A stretch of 64,000 nt of DNA, from NCBI RefSeq assembly GCF_900112045.1, contig NZ_FOJW01000006.1:62001-126000 (forward strand). Reading direction: 5' to 3'. The stretch comes from Lentibacillus halodurans. Its GTDB lineage: Bacteria; Bacillota; Bacilli; Bacillales; Amphibacillaceae. This document shows, one piece after another, positions 27,223-36,994 of the stretch. The first letter of the stretch is position 1. The number at the start of each line of letters is the position of its first letter. Position numbers and translations under genes: made by a program. Below the pieces are notes generated by a model. It worked only from the letters and a program-made list of their open reading frames with translations. It ran no database searches and was not told the DNA's origin.

Positions 27223-28257
27223 TTATTCATACGCTATTTTCATATCGCCAGGTTTGATCCATCCTTTTCGCCTGAACCATTCAGCAATCAGCAGACTGAT
27301 AATTGCAGGCCCGACAACATGCAGCGCAACCATTGACCAAAAAACGTCCCATGTGAAGCCCATTGATTCAAACGTCATGATCTGTCCAACCAAACCGCTC
27401 GTTCCCATGCCTGCACCAAGGTCATTATTCGTTAACCCGAGCCAGACGGTTGCAAATGGAGCGAGAACAGCGCCGGCAATGGTTGGCGGGAGGATGATAA
27501 CCGGCTTTTTTAAGACATTGGCGACTTGTAGCATTGATGTGCCAATACCCTGTGCCAAAAAACCGCCAAATCCATTATCCCGGTAGCTAGCTGCTGCAAA
27601 ACCGACCATCTGTGCAGCACATCCGATTGTAGCCGCTCCCGCTGCCACCCCGTCAATTGAGAGCATAATCGCAATCGCGAGACTGGATATAGGCGCCGTT
27701 AAAGCCCAGCCCATCAGAACGGCAACGAGTATGCCCATAATAAACGGCTGCTGTGCAGTCGACCAGTTGATGATTTCACCAAACCAGACCATGAATGTAT
27801 TGATCGGAGGGCCAATGAACGTCCCGACTACAAATCCGATAAAAATGGTAACAAATGGTGTCACGATAATATCGACACACGTTGTTTTATAGACAATTTT
27901 TCCAAATTCCGTTGCAAACAATGCCGTCACATAACTTCCAGCCGGTCCGCCAAGTTCCGCACCAAACGCCCCGGCAAACAGCGCTGAAAAGAGTACAAGC
28001 GGTGGTGCCTTCAAACCATACGCAATCGCCACTCCAATGGCGCCGCCCATGATTTTAGTCTCCATGGCATATCCGCCCATCTCAACCATAAATTCAAAGC
28101 TTTCAAACCCAAGCGCAACTGCCTGCTCCCCTACCGTCTGAATAATAAGACCAATAATTAAAGATGAAAACAGCCCCAGTGCCATGTAGCTTAACGCCGT
28201 AATGACGTACGCTTTAATCGACAAGGAAACCCCTTTTTGATACAAAAACGTTTTCAT
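27223..28257 (-). CDS. PTS EIIC-type membrane transporter
   Basis: 344 residues with about nine to ten membrane segments. The glycine-rich blocks LFAGAFGAELGGPAGSYV, IGPPINTFMVW and the repeat-like ALTAPISSLAIAI match the stand-alone EIIC family (Pfam PTS_EIIC_2), usually annotated as a PTS sugar transporter subunit IIC without fused IIA or IIB. No PTS partner genes are nearby, so the substrate and even phosphotransfer are uncertain. GGGAGAG supports the start. A TGTGAA-N4-TTCACA dyad lies 18 bases upstream. Confidence 0.72.
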   Translation of the reverse strand: MKTFLYQKGVSLSIKAYVITALSYMALGLFSSLIIGLIIQTVGEQAVALGFESFEFMVEMGGYAMETKIMGGAIGVAIAYGLKAPPLVLFSALFAGAFGAELGGPAGSYVTALFATEFGKIVYKTTCVDIIVTPFVTIFIGFVVGTFIGPPINTFMVWFGEIINWSTAQQPFIMGILVAVLMGWALTAPISSLAIAIMLSIDGVAAGAATIGCAAQMVGFAAASYRDNGFGGFLAQGIGTSMLQVANVLKKPVIILPPTIAGAVLAPFATVWLGLTNNDLGAGMGTSGLVGQIMTFESMGFTWDVFWSMVALHVVGPAIISLLIAEWFRRKGWIKPGDMKIAYE

Positions 28258-28274
28258 TTTTCTCTCTCCCTATT

Positions 28275-28290
28275 TGTGAAATGATTCACA
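28275..28290. promoter_or_regulatory. TGTGAA-ATGA-TTCACA dyad before the EIIC gene
   Basis: Perfect 6-base inverted repeat spaced by four bases between the promoter region and the EIIC start. It may be an operator; the regulator is unknown. Confidence 0.3.
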
Positions 28291-28611
28291 TTTATCTGGA
28301 TGGTAATCCTTAATTATTTAAACTTCCTTACTTATTATTACGTGATTTTCTTCACATATCAAGGGATTTTCAGAAACAATTTGACTTTCCACATCCCTTA
28401 TGTTGAATGCCCTTATTTTTTAGTAGTCAACCATCATTCATTCCCGTACTTGGCAGCATTCCCCGCACGTCCGTAAAGGTTCGATTTTGCTCAGCAAACA
28501 TTTAAAGTTCGTCATATCCTGTGCGGATATATCGGCTTGCTGAATCAGGTTTGGCTTTATAATTCCGGCGTTTAATATTGCGATTTTGTATTTTATCAGC
28601 TACAATTTAAT

Positions 28612-28626
28612 TGAAAATGATTATCA
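28612..28626 (+). promoter_or_regulatory. Fur box upstream of the nitroreductase gene
   Basis: TGAAAATGATTATCA differs from the 7-1-7 Fur consensus TGATAATnATTATCA at one base. It is 47 bases before the nitroreductase start. Bases 28291-28611 show no gene. Confidence 0.75.
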
Positions 28627-28672
28627 ATTGTCAACATATATCACATTAAAAACCATTCTGGGAGGTTCTCAC

Positions 28673-29233
28673 ATGAAACCAATAAGGCAGGCAACAGCGT
28701 TGCAAAAGGTAATCAGCGAGCGCAGAGCTGTCAAAAAGCATTATAATAATAAACCTGTAGCAGAGGAAACCGTCATGGATTTATTGGAAAATGCTGTCTG
28801 GGCACCTAATCATGGCATGCGGCAGCCTTGGCGTTTCATTTTTGTCGGACCTGAGCACGCAGACGCTTTTGCTGAAAAAATCGCAGCCACCTACCCGAAT
28901 GAAAGAAAGCAAAATCGTTTAGAATACCTTAGGGAGCCGACTGCTTTTCTGATTATCGTGATGGACAAAGCCGACAGTCAAAAACAGTATGACGAAAATT
29001 TCGGTGCAACTGCATGCATGATTCAGAACTTTTGGCTGCTCGCCTGGGAACAGCAGCTTGGTGTTGTCTGGAAAACCAATTCACATATTTATGATCCGAA
29101 AGTCAAACGAATATTAAATGTAGAGGAACATGAAAAAATCGTTGGCTTTCTGCATCTTGGTTATTTTGATGAAAAACCTGCCAAACAAGATCGCATATCA
29201 GCTGTAGATAAATTCACCAGGTTCGAAGGTTAA
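28673..29233 (+). CDS. Nitroreductase-family flavoprotein
   Basis: 186 residues, FMN-binding NADPH-dependent oxidoreductase. Motifs: ERRAVKKHYNNKPV (FMN phosphate contact), NAVWAPNHGMRQPWRF, and the C-terminal EKIVGFLHLGYFDEKP. GGGAGG decides the ATG at 28673. The upstream Fur box suggests induction in iron starvation, so a role in iron release or reductive stress is possible; nitroaromatics are probably not the natural substrate. Confidence 0.87.
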   Translation: MKPIRQATALQKVISERRAVKKHYNNKPVAEETVMDLLENAVWAPNHGMRQPWRFIFVGPEHADAFAEKIAATYPNERKQNRLEYLREPTAFLIIVMDKADSQKQYDENFGATACMIQNFWLLAWEQQLGVVWKTNSHIYDPKVKRILNVEEHEKIVGFLHLGYFDEKPAKQDRISAVDKFTRFEG

Positions 29234-29241
29234 TGGCATGA

Positions 29242-29273
29242 AAAAGGCTGTACCATTAAGGAGCAGCCTCACT
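29242..29273 (+). terminator. Possible terminator of the nitroreductase gene
   Basis: AAGGCTG pairs with CAGCCT across about a 13-base loop, followed by CACTTTTG. Weak. Confidence 0.4.
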
Positions 29274-29400
29274 TTTGTGCTATTGTTTTCATCTGCTGAT
29301 ATTCCTGCTGTTCTGTTGATTTCTCCTATCTTCTGCAGATATTTCCACCCTTCTGCAGTTACTTCTGCTCTATAAGCATATTCCGGAACAGGTCACACCA

Positions 29401-30507
29401 CTATTCCTCATCCCATACAGCACTCTTCAATTTGCTGTTCTGCTCATGACGTTCAATGGCCAGCTCGATCAAATGGTCAATCAGCTCCGGATAGGCAATA
29501 CCGCTAAGTTCCCATAGTTTTGGATACATGCTGATTCGAGTAAAGCCAGGTAATGTATTCACTTCATTTACATAGACTTCCCCATCCTCAGTCAGGAAGA
29601 AATCCACACGAGCAAGGCCCTCACATTCAAGTGCCTTGAACGCTTCTACAGCTGTTTTTTGCAGTTTTTCAATTTCATCATCCGACAATTCAGCCGGTAT
29701 TTCCAGGACTGCTCCGGTTTCATCGATATATTTGGATTCATATGAGTAAAATTCGGTTTGTGGTAAAATTTCACCTGGCAGCGACGATTTAGGTTCATCA
29801 TTTCCTAATACAGCACACTCGATTTCCCGGCCCACCAACGTTTCTTCAATAACCACTTTTTGATCATACTGAAACGCCTCATCAACCGCTTGATCAAATT
29901 CCGCTTTTGTTGATACTTTGCTGACACCGACAGATGAACCTTGATTGGCCGGTTTGACGAACATCGGTACACCTACTTGCTCTTTCACCTCTGAAAAATC
30001 AATCTGATCTCTTTTGGCACGTGAAAATGCCAAGCCATCCGCCACCTTGATTCCAGCAGCCTTCAGTAATCGTTTGGCAATATCTTTATCCATGCAAATC
30101 GCCGAACCCAATACACTAGTCCCGACAAACGGCAGATTCGCAATCCGCATCATTCCCTGCAGACTGCCGTCCTCACCCAACGTGCCATGAACAATCGGAA
30201 ACACCGCATCCAATTGATCAAGCATTCCTGCGTCTGCTGCCTTAACCAGCTGGTGATCTGTTTCACCAGGCACGATGGCGACTGCCTCATTGGATTTGTT
30301 CAACTGAATCAATTTTGGATTTTCCGCATTAATCAGGTAAGATGATTTGTCATTGATATGCCACTTCCCTTGTTTATCAATCCCAATCAAAACAACATCA
30401 TATTGATCTTTATCAATCGCATCGACAATATTTTTAGCTGATTGCAGTGACACTTCATGCTCAGCAGATTTGCCGCCAAAAATAATTCCGATCTTTCTCT
30501 TTGGCAT
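29401..30507 (-). CDS. ddl: D-alanine--D-alanine ligase
   Basis: 368-residue ATP-grasp enzyme making D-Ala-D-Ala for peptidoglycan. Blocks seen: GIIFGGKSAEHEVSLQSA at the N-terminus, FPIVHGTLGEDGSLQG, the ATP-binding PMFVKPANQGSSVGVSKV, and the C-terminal VYVNEVNTLPGFTRISMYPKLWE with metal and substrate residues. The Y in SMYPKLW and the KPANQGSSVG loop fit D-Ala rather than D-Lac specificity, which is inference. It is a single gene, divergent from the trp operon. Confidence 0.96.
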   Translation of the reverse strand: MPKRKIGIIFGGKSAEHEVSLQSAKNIVDAIDKDQYDVVLIGIDKQGKWHINDKSSYLINAENPKLIQLNKSNEAVAIVPGETDHQLVKAADAGMLDQLDAVFPIVHGTLGEDGSLQGMMRIANLPFVGTSVLGSAICMDKDIAKRLLKAAGIKVADGLAFSRAKRDQIDFSEVKEQVGVPMFVKPANQGSSVGVSKVSTKAEFDQAVDEAFQYDQKVVIEETLVGREIECAVLGNDEPKSSLPGEILPQTEFYSYESKYIDETGAVLEIPAELSDDEIEKLQKTAVEAFKALECEGLARVDFFLTEDGEVYVNEVNTLPGFTRISMYPKLWELSGIAYPELIDHLIELAIERHEQNSKLKSAVWDEE

Positions 30508-30602
30508 CCTCAGAACTCCCTTTTAAGAAAAGATGTATATATCTAAAATAGCATATTACAGCATGTTTGAAACAGCATATTTCATTATTTTTCAAAAACC
30601 TC

Positions 30603-30631
30603 TTGACACCAGCAGAAATCAGCCCTATTAT
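30603..30631 (+). promoter_or_regulatory. trp operon promoter
   Basis: TTGACA (30603-30608), exactly 17 bases, TATTAT (30626-30631). It starts the tandem T-box leader. Confidence 0.85.
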
Positions 30632-30654
30632 AGTTAACAATAATTTTATTCGAA

Positions 30655-30915
30655 TGAAGCTATGATGAAGAGTAGTAATCTGTCAATTGCACTTAAGAGA
30701 GTCGGTGGCTGGTGCGAACCGATGTGTATGATAGATGAATGGACTTCTGAGCTCCCAAACCGAACCAATTTTGCAGTAGGCTTTGGCGATCAGGTCTCAT
30801 CGTTACACGAGACAACTATTAAGCTGATGCTTGATAGTGCCAGAGTGAGCTGTTTTTCAGCTAATAAAGGTGGTACCACGGGTTCCTCGTCCTTTTCGGA
30901 TGGGGAGCCTTTTTG
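30655..30915 (+). ncRNA. T-box leader 1, tryptophan specifier
   Basis: Features in order: AGAGAG loop E motif near 30695, specifier TGG at 30740-30742 within GATGAATGGACTTCTGAG, T-box AATAAAGGTGGTACCACG (30864-30880) and a terminator stem GGTTCCTCGTCC/GGATGGGGAGCC with T5. Uncharged tRNA-Trp should stabilise the antiterminator. The stretch to 31040 holds a further small stem but no third T-box motif. Confidence 0.88.
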
Positions 30916-31039
30916 TATTTGGAGACGGTGAAGCATCCTGCCAGAGGTTAGCGGTCAGATTGATGGAAATCGTCGAGTCAGCCGATTCCAACAATAGTGC
31001 TTCATCCCCTTATGCTGGGAATTTTTTAAAACTGTATAT

Positions 31040-31362
31040 ACCAAATTGTCGAGCAAGAGAAGTAGGCTTTCGTGAAGCGTACAAGAGAGCCGGTGGTGGT
31101 GTGATACCGGTACGTGAATCATAGCTGAATGGACTTGCGAGAGGTTTCCTGAATGACAGTACGGAAACACGGCGCTCCGCCGTTACACGGATAGGATATA
31201 GGAAGATAGTACCGGCAGGCAGCTTGGATGAACAATGCTTGCCGGCCAGAGTTTCCCGTATCTGAACAAAGGTGGGGATCCACTTATGATCTCCAAAAGA
31301 GGTGGCACCGCGGTCACAATCGTCCTCTGCAACACATGTCATATGTGTTGCAGGGGATTTTT
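31040..31362 (+). ncRNA. T-box leader 2, tryptophan specifier
   Basis: AGAGAG near 31086, specifier TGG at 31131-31133 in GCTGAATGGACTTGCGAG, T-box AAGAGGTGGCACCGCGG (31297-31313), and a strong terminator CCTCTGCAACACAT/ATGTGTTGCAGGGG with T7. It lies in series behind the first T-box, 35 bases before trpE. Confidence 0.92.
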
Positions 31363-31396
31363 TTATTTTTTAAGACCATGAAAGGAGTTTGCGGAG

Positions 31397-32791
31397 ATGA
31401 AAACACTGCCCTATAAGTATATAAAACAAAATGCTGACACATTGACCCCCATTGGCATTTACGAAAACCTCTATGGCAGGAAAAAATTTTTATTGGAAAG
31501 TTCATTTCAGCATGAAGAAAAAGGCAAGTATTCCTTTATCGGGGCGAACCCTTATAAAGAATTCAAAGGGAGTTACGATGCCACAACGATTCTGCATTGT
31601 GAAAAAGAAACCGCTGAGTACCGAAACGAACCTGTTCTATCTGTTTTACAGCACGAAATGCCCAAATGGAATATTGAACTGCCATTTCCGTTTTTAGGAG
31701 GTGCGGTCGGTTATATTGGATATGATACAATCCGAAACTTTGAAAACATTGGAGAGGATTTACGTGATGATATTGACATGCCGGATATTCATTTAATGCT
31801 TTATCAAAACATCATCATTTATGACCATCGCGATGAATCGGTACTTCTAATAGCGACAAACCTGGATCAGCAGCCGGAACACGTGCTGGATGAAAGGCTG
31901 ACAACTTTAAAAAAAGCATTAATTCCGTTCCCGACGGCAGGTGTATCAGCTGATGACGATATTGTCTTCCAGCCCGAAATGGATCAACAACATTTCATGC
32001 GCAACGTGGAAATCGCAAAAGACCATATCAGGCAGGGAGATATATTTCAGGTTGTGTTATCACAACGGATGAAGGCGGAAATGCACAGTGACCCTTTTAC
32101 ATTTTACCGGAAACTGCGAAAGGCCAATCCATCTCCTTACATGTTTTATATCGATTTTGAAGATTATGTCGTGTTGGGGGCATCACCGGAAAGTCTGGTT
32201 GAAATAAATGGTCGGGACGTGATCACCAATCCGATCGCCGGAACGCGTCCGCGCGGGAACACTAAAGAAGAAGATGATGCTCTGACAAAGGAACTGCTGT
32301 CTGATGAAAAGGAAATATCGGAACACCGGATGCTTGTTGATTTAAGCCGGAATGACCTTGGCCGTGTTTGTGAAATTGACAGTGTCTCAGTACCAACGTA
32401 TATGAACGTGGAAAATTATCAGCACGTTATGCACATCGTATCGAAAGTTCACGGGAAACTGGCTTCCCATTTCACAAGTATTGATGCTCTGGTCGCCTGT
32501 TTGCCTGCCGGTACGGTTTCAGGTGCACCCAAAATCCGCGCTATGCAAATCGTCAATGACCTGGAAGAGGCCAGACGCGGTGTTTATGCCGGTGGTGTCG
32601 GATATATCAGTTTCAATTACGACTTAAACATGGCGCTTGCGATTCGGTCACTCGTTGTAAAGGGCAATTTTGCCTATTTACAAACTGGTGCAGGCATTGT
32701 CTATGATTCAGATCCGGAAACCGAGTACAACGAAACTTTAAACAAAGCCAAATCTTTAATGGAGGTGACAAGCTATGATGTTACTCATTGA
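31397..32791 (+). CDS. trpE: Anthranilate synthase component I
   Basis: 464-residue enzyme making anthranilate from chorismate with ammonia from TrpG. Chorismate-binding blocks: DIFQVVLSQRM, YVVLGASPESLVEI, NPIAGTRPRG, DEKEISEHRMLVDLSRND and LPAGTVSGAPKIRAMQI. The N-terminal LLESSFQHEEKGKYSFIG holds the feedback-inhibition site typical of TrpE (tryptophan binding LLES). AAAGGAG precedes the ATG. First gene of trpEGDCFBA; it overlaps trpG by 17 bases. Confidence 0.97.
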   Translation: MKTLPYKYIKQNADTLTPIGIYENLYGRKKFLLESSFQHEEKGKYSFIGANPYKEFKGSYDATTILHCEKETAEYRNEPVLSVLQHEMPKWNIELPFPFLGGAVGYIGYDTIRNFENIGEDLRDDIDMPDIHLMLYQNIIIYDHRDESVLLIATNLDQQPEHVLDERLTTLKKALIPFPTAGVSADDDIVFQPEMDQQHFMRNVEIAKDHIRQGDIFQVVLSQRMKAEMHSDPFTFYRKLRKANPSPYMFYIDFEDYVVLGASPESLVEINGRDVITNPIAGTRPRGNTKEEDDALTKELLSDEKEISEHRMLVDLSRNDLGRVCEIDSVSVPTYMNVENYQHVMHIVSKVHGKLASHFTSIDALVACLPAGTVSGAPKIRAMQIVNDLEEARRGVYAGGVGYISFNYDLNMALAIRSLVVKGNFAYLQTGAGIVYDSDPETEYNETLNKAKSLMEVTSYDVTH

Positions 32792-33374
32792 TAATTATGA
32801 TTCGTTCACTTTCAATATCTATCAATACGTTGCCAGTGAAGGTGCTGAAGTTAAAATCTTTCGAAATGATCAACTTACCATTGAAGGTATTTCGGAAATA
32901 AACCCGGAAGCCATCATCCTGTCGCCCGGACCCGGTACACCAGATCAGGCTGGTATCTGTCCGGACATTGTGAGAGCTTACTACGGGAAAATTCCAATCC
33001 TCGGAATCTGCCTGGGGCATCAAGTGATCGCTGCAGCGTTCGGAGGATCGGTTATCCAGGCAAACACGATTAAGCACGGAAAAACGTCCCTGATTACACA
33101 TAATGGACACGGCCCTTTCAGTTATCTCACACAGCCGCTTGAAGTGATGCGCTATCATTCACTTGTCATTGACCGAAGCACACTGCCGGATGAGCTAAAA
33201 ATTACCGCCACATCACTGGAAGATAATGAAATCATGGCCATTAAACACCGACAGTACCCTGTCTATGGTATACAATTTCACCCGGAATCGATAGGCACAT
33301 CTACCGGGAGAAAAATGATTCGAAACTTTTTACAGGAAATCGGAAAGGAGCCTACTTATGAAAAACTATCTTGA
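32775..33374 (+). CDS. trpG: Anthranilate synthase component II (glutamine amidotransferase)
   Basis: 199 residues, class I glutaminase delivering ammonia to TrpE. Catalytic cysteine in ILGICLGHQVI, with HPESIG holding the histidine-glutamate pair, and the oxyanion loop SPGPGTPDQAG. Two adjacent ATGs (32775, 32778) follow GGAGGTGA. In B. subtilis the subunit is shared with folate synthesis and lies in the pab operon; here trpG sits inside the trp operon. Confidence 0.95.
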   Translation: MMLLIDNYDSFTFNIYQYVASEGAEVKIFRNDQLTIEGISEINPEAIILSPGPGTPDQAGICPDIVRAYYGKIPILGICLGHQVIAAAFGGSVIQANTIKHGKTSLITHNGHGPFSYLTQPLEVMRYHSLVIDRSTLPDELKITATSLEDNEIMAIKHRQYPVYGIQFHPESIGTSTGRKMIRNFLQEIGKEPTYEKLS

Positions 33375-34383
33375 AAAATTGCTGAATCAGGAAAATCTCA
33401 CCTTACAGGAAATGAAGGATGCTGCCACCATATCATTTGATGATCACATAACCGAAAATGAACTCGCATCATTTCTGACTGCATTAAGCGCTAAAGGGGA
33501 AACACCTGAAGAAATCGCCGGTCTTGTGGAGGTTATCCGGAAACAATCCAGCCAAACAACCAGCAGGCTGGCTGATGTGATGGATAACTGTGGTACAGGG
33601 GGGGATGGCTCACACAGTTTTAACATCAGTACGACTGCAGCATTTGTGCTGGCCGGTGCAGGTGTAAAGGTTGCCAAGCACGGCAATCGCAGCATCTCAA
33701 GTAAGACCGGCAGTGCTGATGTACTGGAGCATCTGGGCATCTCGCTATCTTTTGCAAAAGAACATGTGGAGGAGATCCTAGAGGAAAATCATATTGTCTT
33801 CTTATATGCTCCCCACGTTCACCCTGGTATGAAGCGATTTATGACCGTCCGGAAGAATCTAGGTATCCCAACAATCTTTAATCTGATTGGGCCGCTGACA
33901 AATCCGGTAACGCTGGACACGCAGCTCTTAGGGACTTACCGGCGAGATATGCTGCCCTCGCTTGCAGAAGCATTAAACCAGCTGGGAAGAAAACGCGCAC
34001 TTGTTATCAATGGTGCAGGGTACATGGATGAAGCATCACTGGCCGGCGAGAATCATATGACTTTGCTGGATAAAGGGAACATCACGTCATTCACCCTGCA
34101 TCCGTCCGAGGTCAATTTGCCTGTCTGTCCTAACGAAGCAATCCGGGGCGGGGACGCTAAGGAAAATGCTGCCATTTTACTGGATGTTCTAAACGGAAAA
34201 CCAGGACCTTATTACGATACAGTTCTCCTCAATGCCGGCCTTGGTTTATTTGCGCAAGGCACTGCAGCTTCGATTGAGGATGGCATAACGAAGGCAGATG
34301 AAAGCATTCAAAGCGGTGCAGCGATGGAAAAACTTCAGCGGCTGATTGACTACAGCAGCAAAATTTCAAGTGAGGTGATCTGA
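33358..34383 (+). CDS. trpD: Anthranilate phosphoribosyltransferase
   Basis: 341 residues. Joins anthranilate and PRPP. PRPP-binding DNCGTGGDGSHSFNISTTAAFV, the KHGNRSISSKTGSADVLE segment and FNLIGPLTNP are all present. AAAGGAG lies before the ATG, which overlaps trpG by 17 bases. Confidence 0.97.
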   Translation: MKNYLEKLLNQENLTLQEMKDAATISFDDHITENELASFLTALSAKGETPEEIAGLVEVIRKQSSQTTSRLADVMDNCGTGGDGSHSFNISTTAAFVLAGAGVKVAKHGNRSISSKTGSADVLEHLGISLSFAKEHVEEILEENHIVFLYAPHVHPGMKRFMTVRKNLGIPTIFNLIGPLTNPVTLDTQLLGTYRRDMLPSLAEALNQLGRKRALVINGAGYMDEASLAGENHMTLLDKGNITSFTLHPSEVNLPVCPNEAIRGGDAKENAAILLDVLNGKPGPYYDTVLLNAGLGLFAQGTAASIEDGITKADESIQSGAAMEKLQRLIDYSSKISSEVI

Positions 34384-34384
34384 T

Positions 34385-35185
34385 ATGACAATTTTAGAAG
34401 ACATTCTCCGACAAAAGAAGAAAGAAGTTGAACAGCTGAAAAAACAGCCGATTGTTGAAACACCATCAGCCAACAAACCAGTACAAACTGTTGTCCATAC
34501 GTTTCATAACACAGATCGTATGAATATCATTGCCGAAATTAAACGGGCGTCGCCTTCCAAGGGATCAATTGACATGGAGGCTGACCCGGCCGAACAGGCA
34601 ATCCTATATGAAGCATGTGGGGCCGGAGCTATATCTGTTTTGACCGACGAAGCATTTTTCAAAGGCTCACTGGATGATTTGCGAGCAGTTCGCAATGCAG
34701 TAGACATCCCTATCCTTTGCAAAGATTTTGTCATTGATAAAGTTCAAATCGATCACGCCAAATCTGCAGGAGCGTCCATCATTCTGTTAATCGTCGCAGC
34801 CATGAATCCGTCCAAGCTTAGTGAGCTTTACACGTACGCCACTCGACAGGGATTGGAAGTGCTTTGCGAAGTACACAACGAACCTGAGATGGAAACAGCC
34901 ATTGATTTAGGTGCTGACATGATCGGCATCAACAACCGGAATTTAAAAACATTTGATGTAACACTGTCCACTACCGAACGTTTAGCATCAATGGTGGTCA
35001 ATCCTGAGACAATTCTGATTAGTGAAAGCGGCATTAAAACACGTGACGACGTTATGGAAACAGCAAAAAGCGGCGCGAGTGGCATTCTGGTCGGTGAGAC
35101 ATTGATGCGCTCCAATAACTTGCAGGAATTGTTCAATGAGTTGAAGATCCCGTTATCAGAAGGAGGACGCTCACATGCTCGTTAA
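34385..35185 (+). CDS. trpC: Indole-3-glycerol phosphate synthase
   Basis: 266-residue beta/alpha barrel closing the indole ring. IIAEIKRASPSKGSID, VLTDEAFFKGSLDDL, ILCKDFVIDKVQI, GINNRNLKTF and ISESGIKTRDDV carry the catalytic lysines and glutamates. Starts one base after trpD and overlaps trpF by 11. Confidence 0.97.
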   Translation: MTILEDILRQKKKEVEQLKKQPIVETPSANKPVQTVVHTFHNTDRMNIIAEIKRASPSKGSIDMEADPAEQAILYEACGAGAISVLTDEAFFKGSLDDLRAVRNAVDIPILCKDFVIDKVQIDHAKSAGASIILLIVAAMNPSKLSELYTYATRQGLEVLCEVHNEPEMETAIDLGADMIGINNRNLKTFDVTLSTTERLASMVVNPETILISESGIKTRDDVMETAKSGASGILVGETLMRSNNLQELFNELKIPLSEGGRSHAR

Positions 35186-35780
35186 AATTTGCGGCATTAC
35201 AACCATCGAAGCAGCACAAGAGGCTGTTCAATCGGGTGCTGATTTCATCGGATTTGTCTTTGCACCGAGCAAGCGGCGGCTGAAACCTGCAGAAGCTGCT
35301 GAAATCAGCGCTGCCCTGCCCGCTGCTATCAAAAAGGTCGGTGTTTTTGTAAATGAAACAAGAGAAGCGATCATACAAACTGCCGAACAAGTGGGATTAG
35401 ATGTGATTCAGCTTCACGGGGATGAACCGCCGGCTTCTGCTGAACAGCTTCCATATCCTGTCATCAAAGCATTCGGGATCGGAAAACAGGACATGGCGGA
35501 GATAAAGGCTTATCCGTGTAACTATTATTTAATCGACAGTCCTAAAGGGCCCAATCGCGGCGGCAATGGAACCACATTTGATTGGACACAGCTGAAGCAT
35601 CATGATCTGGACCCGCATAAAATCATTCTGGCTGGAGGCCTGACTCCCGAAAATGTGCAATCAGCCATTTCGATTGCCAAGCCAGCCGGGGTGGACGTAT
35701 CAAGCGGGGTAGAAACAAACGGTACAAAAAACGTTGAAAAAATTAATCAATTTATCAAAAATGCCAAAACGAAAGGATGA
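35175..35780 (+). CDS. trpF: Phosphoribosylanthranilate isomerase
   Basis: 201 residues. Amadori rearrangement of PRA to CdRP. Catalytic cysteine in VKICGIT at residue 5, [19 protein letters not shown]-type VIQLHGDE, and aspartate in [19 protein letters not shown] is the phosphate-binding loop. AGAAGGAGG precedes the ATG. Confidence 0.96.
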   Translation: MLVKICGITTIEAAQEAVQSGADFIGFVFAPSKRRLKPAEAAEISAALPAAIKKVGVFVNETREAIIQTAEQVGLDVIQLHGDEPPASAEQLPYPVIKAFGIGKQDMAEIKAYPCNYYLIDSPKGPNRGGNGTTFDWTQLKHHDLDPHKIILAGGLTPENVQSAISIAKPAGVDVSSGVETNGTKNVEKINQFIKNAKTKG

Positions 35781-35785
35781 TAACC

Positions 35786-36994
35786 ATGACAACATATACA
35801 TTACCGGACTCAAAAGGAAGATACGGTCATTTCGGCGGACGATTTGTTCCCGAACTGTTAATGCCAGCCCTGCTTGAACTGGAAGAAGCTTACGAGGATG
35901 CGATGAACGATCCTGCTTTTATCGAGGAACTGGATGATTATTTAAAAAACTATGTCGGCCGGGAGACACCGCTTTATCACGCAGAGAATCTGTCACAGAA
36001 ACTTGGCGGACCATCCATTTATTTGAAACGTGAAGACCTGAATCACACAGGTGCACACAAAATCAACAATACGATCGGCCAGGCTTTGCTGACACGGCGG
36101 ATGGGCAAAAAGAAAGTTGTTGCCGAGACCGGTGCAGGCCAGCACGGTGTTGCAACCGCAACGGTCTGTGCACTGCTTGGACTTGAGTGTGTTGTTTTCA
36201 TGGGTAAAGAGGATATTCGCAGGCAAAAACTGAATGTCTTTCGGATGGAACTGCTCGGCGCAAAGGTCGAAAGTGTACCACAAGGAAGCGGAACATTAAA
36301 AGATGCGGTAAACGAGGCATTACGCTACTGGGTAAGCCATGTCGAGGATACGCACTATATTATCGGCTCTGTCGTCGGACCGCATCCTTTTCCAAAAATG
36401 GTGCGGGATTTTCAGTCCGTCATTGGAGAGGAAACAAAACGGCAGTATCAGCAGAACACAGGCAAATTGCCCGATGTGATTGTAGCCTGTGTTGGCGGCG
36501 GCAGCAATGCGATGGGGATGTTTTATCCGTTCATTCAGGAAGAGAATGTCAGGATTTATGGCGTGGAAGCTGGCGGAAGTGGCATTGAAAAGAACAAGCA
36601 CGCCGCAACATTAACGGCCGGCAATATTGGTGTTTTGCATGGAACGATGACGCATCTGCTACAGGATCAGCATGGTCAGATTGAAGAAGCGCACTCCATT
36701 TCTGCGGGGCTCGATTACCCCGGGGTAGGTCCTGAACACAGCCATCTTCATGATACCGGCCGGGTGCAATATACATCTGTCACGGATCAGGAAGCAGTCG
36801 ATGCCTTTAAGCTTCTGTCCCAAACAGAAGGAATTATACCTGCTTTGGAAAGTGCTCATGCAGTAGCCTTCGCGATGAAACAGGCAAACGAAATGGATGG
36901 AACAGCGTCTCTCGTTATCTGTTTATCCGGCCGTGGCGATAAAGATGTTGAATCGGTTAAAGACATATTATTGGGAGGAAACGCTGATGTGTAA
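35786..36994 (+). CDS. trpB: Tryptophan synthase beta chain
   Basis: 402 residues, PLP enzyme joining indole and serine. The PLP lysine lies in [13 protein letters not shown], the [11 protein letters not shown] segment and phosphate loop [10 protein letters not shown] are intact, as is LSGRGDKDV near the end. An ATG at 35777 is in frame, but AAAGGATG is too close; 35786 is chosen. Overlaps trpA by 8 bases. Confidence 0.97.
   Translation: MTTYTLPDSKGRYGHFGGRFVPELLMPALLELEEAYEDAMNDPAFIEELDDYLKNYVGRETPLYHAENLSQKLGGPSIYLKREDLNHTGAHKINNTIGQALLTRRMGKKKVVAETGAGQHGVATATVCALLGLECVVFMGKEDIRRQKLNVFRMELLGAKVESVPQGSGTLKDAVNEALRYWVSHVEDTHYIIGSVVGPHPFPKMVRDFQSVIGEETKRQYQQNTGKLPDVIVACVGGGSNAMGMFYPFIQEENVRIYGVEAGGSGIEKNKHAATLTAGNIGVLHGTMTHLLQDQHGQIEEAHSISAGLDYPGVGPEHSHLHDTGRVQYTSVTDQEAVDAFKLLSQTEGIIPALESAHAVAFAMKQANEMDGTASLVICLSGRGDKDVESVKDILLGGNADV

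Noticed and set aside
29280-29375. Repeated CTTCTGCAG-like words after the nitroreductase gene
   Set aside because: Short and irregular; no array or dyad order that suggests a CRISPR or operator set.
30662-31342. Several open frames of 70-110 codons between ddl and trpE
   Set aside because: They lie inside the two T-box leaders and are explained by RNA structure.
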